In this document: one piece after another, positions 16,298 through 23,576 of the stretch | How positions within the stretch are numbered: position 1 is the stretch's first letter | How the letters are laid out: each line of letters starts with the position of its first letter | Origin: Sphingomonas sp. | Lineage (GTDB): Bacteria; Pseudomonadota; Alphaproteobacteria; Sphingomonadales; Sphingomonadaceae | Direction: 5' to 3' | DNA: 64,000 nt | Assembly (NCBI GenBank): GCA_003248865.1 | Contig: QFPK01000020.1 | Location: 4,060 to 68,059, forward strand | The notes under the pieces: model-generated | What the model was told of the DNA's origin: nothing | The model's database searches: none | What the model saw: only the letters and a program-made list of their open reading frames with translations | Made by a program: the position numbers and the translations under genes

Positions 16298-16311
16298 TAT
16301 CGTATACGATA
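16298..16311. promoter_or_regulatory. Perfect palindromic operator in the divergent hydroxyproline promoter
   Basis: TATCGTATACGATA is a perfect 14-bp palindrome midway between the divergent starts at 16266 (minus) and 16353 (plus). One copy placed here can control both directions. The second copy in this window is at 6736-6749, upstream of the arabinofuranosidase. The GTATAC core fits FCD-type GntR regulators, and the cluster encodes one at 18292-18969. Confidence 0.8.
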
Positions 16312-16352
16312 TTCGAAGTCAAACGACGAACAGTCATATGGGGAATAGCGAC

Positions 16353-17267
16353 ATGGCAATCGGTTGGAAGGGTGTTTTCCCGGCAGTCACCACGCAGGTC
16401 CGTGCAGACCTGTCGATCGACGTGGCGGATACGCAGCGCGTGGTCGATGATCTGATCCGCGACGGCGTCACCGGCGTGATCGCACTGGGCACCGTGGGCG
16501 AGAACAACTCGCTGGATTTCGACGAGAAGGTCACCGTTCTGACCGCCATCGTGGAAGCGGTGAAGGGTCGCGTGCCCGTCATCACCGGCGTCTCCGAATA
16601 TGATACCCGCCGCGCTGCCCGCTATGCGCAAGCCGCCGAAAAGGCCGGCGCCGACGGGCTGATGCTGCTGCCCCCCATGGTCTATGTGCCCAAGGCGCAT
16701 GAACTGGCCGCCCACTTCAAGGGCGTGGCGGAAAAGACCGGCCTGCCGATCATGCTCTACAACAACCCGCCCGCCTATCGCACGACGATCAGCAACGACG
16801 TGCTGGAAGCGGTGAAGGATGTGAAGAACATCGTGGCGATCAAGGAATCGGCGCCCGATACCCGCCGCTTCACCGACATCAAGAATGCCTTCGGCAACCG
16901 CTTCACCCTGTTCGCGGGTCTGGACGATGTGGCACTGGAAGGCCTGTATCTGGGCGCCCAGGGCTGGGTGTCCGGCCTCACCAACGCCTTCCCCAAGGAA
17001 TCGGTGGAACTGGTGCGCGCCTTCGATCGTGGCGATCATGCCAAGGCGATGGAAATCTATCGCTGGTTCATGCCGCTGCTGCACCTGGATGCCGAACATG
17101 ATCTGGTTCAGTCCATCAAGCTCGCCGAGCAGGTGATGGGCCGTGGCTCAGAGCGCGTGCTGCCGCCCCGCTATGTGCTGGAAGGCGCCCGCCGCGCCGA
17201 AGTGATCGCGATGGTGGAAAAGGCCGCCGCGACCCGCCCCGAACTTGGTTCCGCCAAGGCAGCTTAA
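16353..17267 (+). CDS. DapA-fold lyase, probable delta1-pyrroline-4-hydroxy-2-carboxylate deaminase
   Basis: GGGGAA lies 7 bases before the ATG at 16353 (MAIGWKGVFPAVTT), so this is the start; an upstream in-frame ATG at 16272 would place the operator inside the gene and is rejected. The 304-residue TIM barrel has the Schiff-base lysine K164 (VAIKESA), the catalytic Tyr Y136 (MLYNNPP) and a GTVGEN variant of the GTTGE loop. In hydroxyproline clusters this subgroup deaminates and opens the ring of the imine to 2,5-dioxopentanoate (alpha-ketoglutarate semialdehyde). The semialdehyde dehydrogenase for the next step is not in this window. Confidence 0.85.
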   Translation: MAIGWKGVFPAVTTQVRADLSIDVADTQRVVDDLIRDGVTGVIALGTVGENNSLDFDEKVTVLTAIVEAVKGRVPVITGVSEYDTRRAARYAQAAEKAGADGLMLLPPMVYVPKAHELAAHFKGVAEKTGLPIMLYNNPPAYRTTISNDVLEAVKDVKNIVAIKESAPDTRRFTDIKNAFGNRFTLFAGLDDVALEGLYLGAQGWVSGLTNAFPKESVELVRAFDRGDHAKAMEIYRWFMPLLHLDAEHDLVQSIKLAEQVMGRGSERVLPPRYVLEGARRAEVIAMVEKAAATRPELGSAKAA

Positions 17268-17282
17268 GGCGACGTTAACCTT

Positions 17283-18281
17283 ATGCGTCACACCTTCTTC
17301 TGCATTGATGGACATACCGCCGGTAACCCCGTCCGCCTTGTGGCGGGCGGGGCCCCGCTGCTGAAAGGCAGCACCATGTCCGAACGTCGGCAGGACTTCA
17401 TGTCCCGCTTCGACTGGATCCGCACCGGCCTCTGCTTCGAGCCGCGCGGGCATGACATGATGTCGGGCGGCTTCCTCTATCCGCCGACCCGGCCCGACAC
17501 CGACACCGGCATCCTCTTCATCGAAACCTCGGGCTGCCTGCCCATGTGCGGCCACGGCACCATCGGCATGGTGACCTTCGCGCTGGAAAACGGGCTGGTC
17601 ACCCCCGCCGTGCCCGGCAGGCTGAAGATCGAGGTGCCCGCCGGCCTCATCGACATCGCCTATGAAACGGCGGGCGATAAAGTCACCTCGGTGAAGATCA
17701 CCAACGTGCCGGCCTATGTCGCGGCGACGGGGATCGAGGTGGAGCTGGACGGCCTCGGCCCGCTGAAGGTCGATGTCTCCTACGGCGGCAATTACTACGC
17801 CATCGTGGAACCGCAGGGCGCCTACACGGGCCTCGACGATCTGGGCGCCGCCCGTATCATCGAACTCAGCCGCAAGCTGCGGCAGGCGATCCGCGAAAAG
17901 TATGAACCCGTGCATCCGCTGGATTCGACCATCCGGGGCGTCAGCCACATCCTCTGGGCGGACAAGCCGAAGGGCGAAGGCGCGGACGGCCGCAACGCCG
18001 TCTTCTACGGCGAAGGCGCGATCGACCGCAGCCCCTGCGGCACCGGCACCTCGGCGCGGCTGGCGCATCTGCACTCGAAGGGGAAGCTGAAGGTCGGCGA
18101 CCGCTTCGTGCATGAAAGTTATATCGGCAGCCGCTTCATCGGCCGGGTCGAGGCCGAAACGAAGCTGGGCGATCACACCGCCATCATCCCCTCCATCCAG
18201 GGCTCCGCAGTCCAGACGGGGATCAACACGATCTGGATTGACCGCGCCGACCCGTTCTGGGAGGGTTTCCAGGTCAAATGA
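17283..18281 (+). CDS. 4-hydroxyproline 2-epimerase (proline racemase family)
   Basis: The 332-residue protein has both catalytic cysteines of a true racemase/epimerase: C89 in LPMCGHGTIG and C252 in SPCGTGTSARL. Trans-3-hydroxyproline dehydratases of the same family have Thr at the second position, so epimerase is favoured. It converts trans-4-hydroxy-L-proline to cis-4-hydroxy-D-proline, the entry step of the pathway. It sits 15 bp after the deaminase and 10 bp before the regulator, clearly one operon. Confidence 0.92.
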   Translation: MRHTFFCIDGHTAGNPVRLVAGGAPLLKGSTMSERRQDFMSRFDWIRTGLCFEPRGHDMMSGGFLYPPTRPDTDTGILFIETSGCLPMCGHGTIGMVTFALENGLVTPAVPGRLKIEVPAGLIDIAYETAGDKVTSVKITNVPAYVAATGIEVELDGLGPLKVDVSYGGNYYAIVEPQGAYTGLDDLGAARIIELSRKLRQAIREKYEPVHPLDSTIRGVSHILWADKPKGEGADGRNAVFYGEGAIDRSPCGTGTSARLAHLHSKGKLKVGDRFVHESYIGSRFIGRVEAETKLGDHTAIIPSIQGSAVQTGINTIWIDRADPFWEGFQVK

Positions 18282-18291
18282 GGAACCCGGT

Positions 18292-18969
18292 TTGAGCCTT
18301 GTCGTCCGCACCCTTTCGGACCGTGTGTTCGAGATCGTGCGCGAGCAGATCGTGACGGGCCGGCTGGCGGACAACGCCCCCATTCGGCAGGACGCACTGG
18401 CGGCCGAACTGGGGATCAGCAAGATCCCGCTGCGCGAAGCGCTGGCCCGGCTGGAGCAGGACGGGCTGATCGTCAGCCATGCCAACCGGGGCTATTTCGT
18501 GCAGCCCCTTTCCGCCAGCCAGCTGGACGAGATCTTCGAACTGCGGCTCTCCATCGAGCCGGCCGCCGCCGCCCATGCCGCGCAGACGGCGGGCGAAATC
18601 GAGCGCGCCGCCGTGATCGAGGCCTTTGAGCGGCTGGACAGCGCGGCGGGGGTGAACCTTGCGCAGGTGGCGGTGCGCAACCGGGAGTATCATGTTGCGC
18701 TGGCGCACAGCGCCGACCGGCCGCTGACCACCCAGCTGGTCGAGCGGCTGTCGATCATGGCGGAGCGCTATGTGGTGGCGCATCTGGAACCGGCGGGCCG
18801 CGAAACCCGCGCCCATCAGGAACATCGCGAGTTGCTGGACGCGTTTCTGGCGCGCGACGGCGCCGGGCTGAAGGCGCTGCTGGAGCATCATATCCGCTCC
18901 ACGCTGGACGATCTGAAAAACGAACTGAATGTCATCGAGGGAGAGGGGATGAATGTCTGCCAGGCGTAA
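18292..18969 (+). CDS. GntR family regulator, FCD (FadR-like) subgroup
   Basis: A TTG at 18292 is the likely start: AGGA lies 7 bases upstream and the product then begins MSLVVRTLSDRVFEIVREQI, the normal GntR N-terminus; the longer frame runs back into the epimerase gene. The 225-residue protein has a winged HTH (about 5-70; AAELGISKIPLREALARLEQDG) and a helical FCD ligand domain with metal-binding His residues (EYHVALAHS, HQEHRELL, HHIRSTL). It probably senses hydroxyproline or a pathway imine and binds the TATCGTATACGATA sites. Its end overlaps the permease start by 17 bp. Confidence 0.9.
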   Translation: MSLVVRTLSDRVFEIVREQIVTGRLADNAPIRQDALAAELGISKIPLREALARLEQDGLIVSHANRGYFVQPLSASQLDEIFELRLSIEPAAAAHAAQTAGEIERAAVIEAFERLDSAAGVNLAQVAVRNREYHVALAHSADRPLTTQLVERLSIMAERYVVAHLEPAGRETRAHQEHRELLDAFLARDGAGLKALLEHHIRSTLDDLKNELNVIEGEGMNVCQA

Positions 18970-20359
18970 GTCATTGAGCGAAGTGACACAGCACAGCCAT
19001 GGCCATGCGCTTGCGAAGACCCTGTCCTGGCCGCACCTGATCGCGCTGGGGGTCGGCGCCATCGTGGGCACCGGCATCTATACGCTGACTGGCGTGGGCG
19101 CCGAACGCGCCGGGCCGGCCGTGATCCTGGCCTTCGCCATCGCGGGCGCGGTGTGCGCCTGCGCGGCGCTGGCCTATACCGAGCTTGCCACCATGATTCC
19201 GGCGGCGGGCAGCGCCTATACCTTCAGCTATGCCGCCATCGGCGAAGCGGCCGCCTGGGTGGTGGGGTGGAGCCTGATCCTGGAATATTCGCTGGCCTGT
19301 TCCACCGTGGCGGTGGGCTGGTCTGGCTATCTGGTGGGCTGGATTCAATCCGCCGGGGTGGAACTGCCGCATGCCCTGCTGGTGGGGCCGCACGCGGGGG
19401 GCATTATCAACCTGCCCGCCGTGCTGGTCGCGCTGGCGGTGATGGGCATGCTGATCGCGGGCACGCGGGAAAGCGCCACGCTGAACATCATCCTCGTCAT
19501 CATCAAGCTGCTGGCGCTGGGCGCCTTCGTGCTGTTCGCCATGCCGGCGTTCGACAGCGGCAATCTGCAGCCCTTCATGCCCTATGGCTTCACATCCGAA
19601 GTGGGGCCTGACGGCGTGAAGCGCGGCGTGATGGCGGCGGCTGCCATCGTGTTCTTCGCCTTTTACGGCTTCGATGCCGTCGCCACCTCGGCGGAGGAAG
19701 CCAAGAATCCGAAGCGCGACCTGACCATCGGCATCATCGGATCGATGGCGGTGTGCACGCTGATCTACATGCTGGTCGCGGTGGCCGCCGTGGGCGCCCT
19801 GCCCTACACCCAGCTCGCCAATTCGCCGGAGCCGCTGGCGCTGGTGCTGCGCACGCTGAACCAGCCGGTCGCCGCGCATCTGGTGGCGCTGGCCGCCATC
19901 ATCGCGCTGCCTTCCGTGATCCTGGTGATGATGTACGGGCAGAGCCGCATCTTCTTCGTGATGGCGCGCGACGGGCTGCTGCCGCGCCGCCTTGCCAAGG
20001 TGAGCCCGCGCACCGGCGCGCCGACGCTGATCACGCTGATCACCGGTATCGCCATCGCGGCCATCGCGGGCGTGTTCCGGCTGGACGAGATCGCCGAGCT
20101 GGCGAACGCGGGCACGCTGCTCGCCTTCATCTCTGTGGGGGCCTGCCTGATGATCCTGCGCCGCACCGCGCCCAACGCCGAGCGGCTGTTCCGCAGCCCG
20201 GCCCCGTTCGTGGTGGGCACGCTGGCGATCCTGGGCTGCCTGTATCTGCTGTTCAGCCTGCCGACGACGACGCTGGTCCGCTTCGGCATCTGGAACCTGA
20301 TCGGGCTCGCCATCTATTTCGCCTATAGCCGGCGGCACAGCCTGATGGCGAAGGCGTAA
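18953..20359 (+). CDS. APC-superfamily amino acid permease
   Basis: The 468-residue protein has about 12 hydrophobic helices. The helix-1 motif GVGAIVGTGIYTLTG is the unwound substrate-binding segment of APC transporters of the cationic-amino-acid-transporter/YfnA type. FAFYGFDAVATSAEEAKNPKRDL (around helix 6 and the following loop) is the second family hallmark. It is last in the hydroxyproline operon, coupled to the GntR gene, so free hydroxyproline or proline is the inferred substrate. It complements peptide uptake by the POT transporter. Confidence 0.88.
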   Translation: MSARRKSLSEVTQHSHGHALAKTLSWPHLIALGVGAIVGTGIYTLTGVGAERAGPAVILAFAIAGAVCACAALAYTELATMIPAAGSAYTFSYAAIGEAAAWVVGWSLILEYSLACSTVAVGWSGYLVGWIQSAGVELPHALLVGPHAGGIINLPAVLVALAVMGMLIAGTRESATLNIILVIIKLLALGAFVLFAMPAFDSGNLQPFMPYGFTSEVGPDGVKRGVMAAAAIVFFAFYGFDAVATSAEEAKNPKRDLTIGIIGSMAVCTLIYMLVAVAAVGALPYTQLANSPEPLALVLRTLNQPVAAHLVALAAIIALPSVILVMMYGQSRIFFVMARDGLLPRRLAKVSPRTGAPTLITLITGIAIAAIAGVFRLDEIAELANAGTLLAFISVGACLMILRRTAPNAERLFRSPAPFVVGTLAILGCLYLLFSLPTTTLVRFGIWNLIGLAIYFAYSRRHSLMAKA

Positions 20360-20411
20360 GGGGTTTTTGGGAGGGGGCGCGGCCCTCTCCACCCTGAAAT
20401 ACCATATTGGT

Positions 20412-20427
20412 TGCTCCACGTGGAACA
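20412..20427. promoter_or_regulatory. parS-like centromere site
   Basis: TGCTCCACGTGGAACA differs at one base from the palindrome TGTTCCACGTGGAACA, which fits the chromosomal ParB-binding consensus (TGTTNCACGTGNAACA). It lies in the 270-bp gap 20360-20629, which holds no supported gene. An 11-bp inverted repeat links its right half (CGTGGAACATT, 20419-20429) to AATGTTCCACG at 20484-20494, so a second half-site is present. No parA or parB gene is in the window. Confidence 0.5.
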
Positions 20428-20629
20428 TTGACCTACAGTTTGAAATCAACAGCTTGGGTGTAGGAGCTGTAGGATTTGTAGGGAATGTTCCACGGCTGAT
20501 GGTCAGCTTGGCGCGACGTATCGAATTATTCAGCCAGAGAGCGAAACTCTGAAGAAGGCACTTTTTCGCTGAATGCATGCTCATGAATGGCCCCAGGCGC
20601 GGAGTCACGATCCTGGTTGGACACGGTCG

Positions 20630-21469
20630 TCAAGGCACCTGCCAGCGCATGATACCATCACCGGTCAGAGGTTCAGGGTTTTTCAAGAAACGATTTTCGA
20701 CAAAACGTCTTGAACAGCGGTCCGCCGCGATCACGAACTCTCGTGCCTGCCGGACCAACGCGTCGTTGACAGCCTTCGCTAGAACGTCTGGTTTCTGAGT
20801 TGAAAAAGCCTCTGCCACTTTCGGGTCATGCACAAGAATCGCAATACGGTTTGGTGAGTAGGGAAACATGAGGAAACCCTGAGACTGTGCAATTCCCTGA
20901 GACATCATCAGCGGGAGATCGCACGTCAGAAGTCTGTGCTTTGAGTCAACGTTGATGCGAAAGACTCGCATATCGGCCATGATCCGAACAAGGTCTTTCG
21001 ATGAGATCAACTCCAAGAGAAGATCATTGATCCCATCGGCGATCATCCTCTGTTGTTCAGGTTTGTGAGCATCAAAGTCACGAACACCGATCATTCGGTT
21101 GGCAAGCTCGTCTCTCATGAAAGCGATTCGGCTAGGGCTGCGGTACTGGAGCGACAGGACGAATTGAACCAAACCGACCTTGTCGATGGTCGAACCGGAT
21201 TGGCAAGCGTCGAGCTTTTGCAGAGCCTCCGCCGCTCGGTGGTCAATTGGTCCAAAAAACCGCATCTCAAGACGCTGTCGCTCCGCCTCTGTGGCTCCCG
21301 TTGAGTAAGCGTAAAGATCTCGAGCTTTTCCAATTGACTTTGGAACAACAGCTTTCTCGTGCAACGGCGCAAGGCATCTAGGACGCACGTATCGCACCAT
21401 TGACCCCTCGCTCGCCCAACGAGCCGTGTAGAATTGCGGCAAGAAGTGGTGATCGCGGGGAATACTCAC
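20630..21469 (-). CDS. DUF4238 domain protein
   Basis: The 279-residue protein begins MSIPRDHHFLPQFYTARWAS, the HHFLPQFYxxxW signature of DUF4238. The middle is rich in charged helices and the C-terminal part has a beta-rich stretch (RLLTCDLPLMMS, LMFPYSPNRIAILVHD) usual for the family. The molecular function of DUF4238 is unknown to me. Base composition is clearly less GC-rich than the flanking permease and TPR genes, and the gene stands alone between non-coding gaps, which suggests recent acquisition. Confidence 0.85.
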   Translation of the reverse strand: MSIPRDHHFLPQFYTARWASEGSMVRYVRPRCLAPLHEKAVVPKSIGKARDLYAYSTGATEAERQRLEMRFFGPIDHRAAEALQKLDACQSGSTIDKVGLVQFVLSLQYRSPSRIAFMRDELANRMIGVRDFDAHKPEQQRMIADGINDLLLELISSKDLVRIMADMRVFRINVDSKHRLLTCDLPLMMSQGIAQSQGFLMFPYSPNRIAILVHDPKVAEAFSTQKPDVLAKAVNDALVRQAREFVIAADRCSRRFVENRFLKNPEPLTGDGIMRWQVP

Positions 21470-21600
21470 GACTGAAGCATCGCCTCAGACCTGTCGTCTT
21501 TCAATATCAAACGAAGTGCCGGAAGCATGATATACCGCAGCCGAATCAAAATTCTCACATTGTTCTCCTTTCCTCTAAGCGCTCTGAAAAATAATACTTC

Positions 21601-21651
21601 GGGGTGCAGGGGCCTGAGGCCCCTGCTGGGGTGAAGGGGTGAAACCCCTTC
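21601..21651 (+). repeat. Type D double-hairpin repeat
   Basis: CAGGGGCC-TGA-GGCCCCTG is followed by GAAGGGGTGAAACCCCTTC. Compared with the other type D copies, the stem positions have changed in pairs (AGC/GCT to GCC/GGC), so the fold is kept. It occupies the gap 21470-21752; the rest of that gap shows nothing recognisable. Confidence 0.85.
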
Positions 21652-21752
21652 GTTGTTCTGGCCGGATAGGCCGCGGCGGTCGGGCCGTTGAGGATCGGCT
21701 GTAATTCTGGCAAAATGACTTCGGCCTTGCAGTTTCCGGGGGGGAAAACGCT

Positions 21753-23534
21753 GTGTCGATACATTCAGGATTCTGGGCAGGATTTCTGCCGCGTGCTGCT
21801 CTGCTGCTGGGGGTGGGGCTGGTGTCTGTCGCCTCCACGCCGGAGGTGCTGCCGTCCGCCGCCATGGACCCGACGCTGGCGGCCGGTTCCTTGTGCGGGC
21901 AGAAGCGGGCGGGGATGAACCCGGCGCGGGCGCTGCTGGCGGCGGCGGCCGTGGCGGCGCCGGCGAGCAGCGCGTTGGCGATGCCGCTCTATCCTGACCT
22001 CTCGACGTCGCCTTTTCCGCTGACCACCGCCAGCGCAGAGGCGCGGCAATGGTTCTCTCAGGGGTTGATGCTGTCCTATGGCTTCAACCATGCGGGCGCG
22101 GTGGCCTCGTTCCGCAAGGCGCAGCAGCTGGACCCGGATTGTGCCCTGTGCTGGTGGGGCGAGGCGGCGGCGCTGGGGCCGAACATCAATGCGCCAATGG
22201 ACGATCGCGACCGGGAGGCGGCTCTGGCGGCGCTGGACCGGGCCGTGGCGCTGAAGGCGAAGGCCTCGCCGGTGGAGCGGGCGCTGATCGAGGCGCTGGC
22301 GACGCGCTATTCGCGGGACGAGAAGGCGGACCGGGCCGCGCTGGACGGCGCCTATGCCGACGCCATGCTGGCGGTTGCGGCGCGCTTTCCCAATGACGAT
22401 GACGTGGCGGTGCTGGCGGCTGAGGCGGTGATGGACACCAGCCCCTGGAATTACTGGGAAGCCGACCGCAAGACCCCCATCGGCCGCAGCGGCGAGGCGG
22501 TGCGGCTGCTGGAGGGCGTGCAGGCGCGCAACCCCGGCCATGTGCAGGGCGCGCATCTGTATATCCACATGCTGGAGGCCAGCGACCCTAAGCGGGCGGA
22601 AGCGGCGGCCGACCGGCTGGCTGCCTCCAACGTGCCCAGCGCGGCGCATCTGGTGCATATGCCCGCCCATGCCTGGGTCGGGCTGGGGCGTTACCGGGAT
22701 TCCATCCGCAGCAATCTGGCGGCGGCGCGGGCGGATGAGGCGTTCATCAACGCGACCGGCGACCGTGGGTTGGTGCGCTATGGCTATTATCCGCACAACA
22801 TCCATTTCATCGTAACCTCGGCGCAGATGGCAGGCGACATGGGAACGGCCATACGCGAGGCCGAGCGGCTTCGGGCTGTGATGGATGTGGATACGTCGGC
22901 CAGCATCGGATGGGTTCAGGCGATCGATGCGGCGCCCTTCCTGGCGATGGCGCAATTCGCGACGCCGGACGAGATTCTGGCAATGCCGGCGCCGGATGCG
23001 CGGCTGCCCTATGCCAATGCGATGCGGCGCTATGCCCGGGCCGTCGCCTATGCCGGGAAGCGCGACTGGAAGGGCTATGAGGCGGAAATGGCGGCGCTGG
23101 AGGCGCTGAAATCAGATCCGGGCGTGAAGGGGCTGGTGGATCAGGCGATCCCGGTGCCCGAGCTGATCGCGGTGGCGGAGGATGTGGCGCGCGGGCGGCG
23201 ATCCATGGCGGAGGGCAGGTTCAAGGAGGCGGCCACGCATTTCCGTGCGGCGGCGGAGACCGAGGTGAAGATCAGCTATATGGAGCCGCCCTTCTGGTAC
23301 TACCCGGTGCGGCAGTCGCTGGGGGCGGCACTGTATCTGGCGGGGGACGCGGAGGGCGCGAGCGAGGCGTTCCGCGCGGCGCTGGTGCAGACTCCCGGCA
23401 ACGGCTGGGCGCTTTACGGGCTGGCGAAGAGCGAGGCGGCAGCCGGGCACAAGGCGGAATCGGCGGCGGCGCTGGCGGCGTTCGACAAGGCCTGGGCCGG
23501 CGACAAGGGCTGGCTGAAGATGGAGCGGCTGTAA
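21753..23534 (+). CDS. Secreted tetratricopeptide-repeat protein
   Basis: The frame of up to 593 residues begins at a GTG (21753) with a hydrophobic N-terminus; an ATG at 21915 (MNPARALLAAAAVAAPASSALA) also gives a good signal peptide, so the start is uncertain. The mature part contains TPR-like helices: WFSQGLMLSYGFNHAGAVASF, then DPDCALCWWGEAAALGPNIN with a CxxC-like pair, and later LVHMPAHAWVGLGRYRDSI with the HMPAH motif of this family. C-terminal repeats (EGRFKEAATHFRAAAE; GDAEGASEAFRAALVQTP) complete it. It is a periplasmic or surface protein of unknown function. It converges on acnB. Confidence 0.85.
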   Translation: MSIHSGFWAGFLPRAALLLGVGLVSVASTPEVLPSAAMDPTLAAGSLCGQKRAGMNPARALLAAAAVAAPASSALAMPLYPDLSTSPFPLTTASAEARQWFSQGLMLSYGFNHAGAVASFRKAQQLDPDCALCWWGEAAALGPNINAPMDDRDREAALAALDRAVALKAKASPVERALIEALATRYSRDEKADRAALDGAYADAMLAVAARFPNDDDVAVLAAEAVMDTSPWNYWEADRKTPIGRSGEAVRLLEGVQARNPGHVQGAHLYIHMLEASDPKRAEAAADRLAASNVPSAAHLVHMPAHAWVGLGRYRDSIRSNLAAARADEAFINATGDRGLVRYGYYPHNIHFIVTSAQMAGDMGTAIREAERLRAVMDVDTSASIGWVQAIDAAPFLAMAQFATPDEILAMPAPDARLPYANAMRRYARAVAYAGKRDWKGYEAEMAALEALKSDPGVKGLVDQAIPVPELIAVAEDVARGRRSMAEGRFKEAATHFRAAAETEVKISYMEPPFWYYPVRQSLGAALYLAGDAEGASEAFRAALVQTPGNGWALYGLAKSEAAAGHKAESAAALAAFDKAWAGDKGWLKMERL

Positions 23535-23540
23535 AAGGGC

Positions 23541-23566
23541 GGCGGCGGCCGGATCAGGCCGCCGCC
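23541..23566. terminator. Bidirectional terminator between the TPR gene and acnB
   Basis: A perfect 10-bp stem (GGCGGCGGCC / GGCCGCCGCC) with a 6-base loop sits in the 42-bp gap between two convergent genes. On the minus strand it is followed by GCCCTTTT and on the plus strand by GAGCCTTT, so it can serve both genes. Confidence 0.85.
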
Positions 23567-23576
23567 GAGCCTTTAC

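Noticed and set aside
16272..16352. Longer N-terminus for the DapA-fold lyase from an ATG at 16272
   Set aside because: It would put the palindromic operator inside the coding region and adds residues absent from the family; GGGGAA at the right distance supports 16353.
20367..20552. A 61-residue frame over the parS-like site
   Set aside because: No start signal, no recognisable protein features, and it overlaps a palindromic non-coding region.
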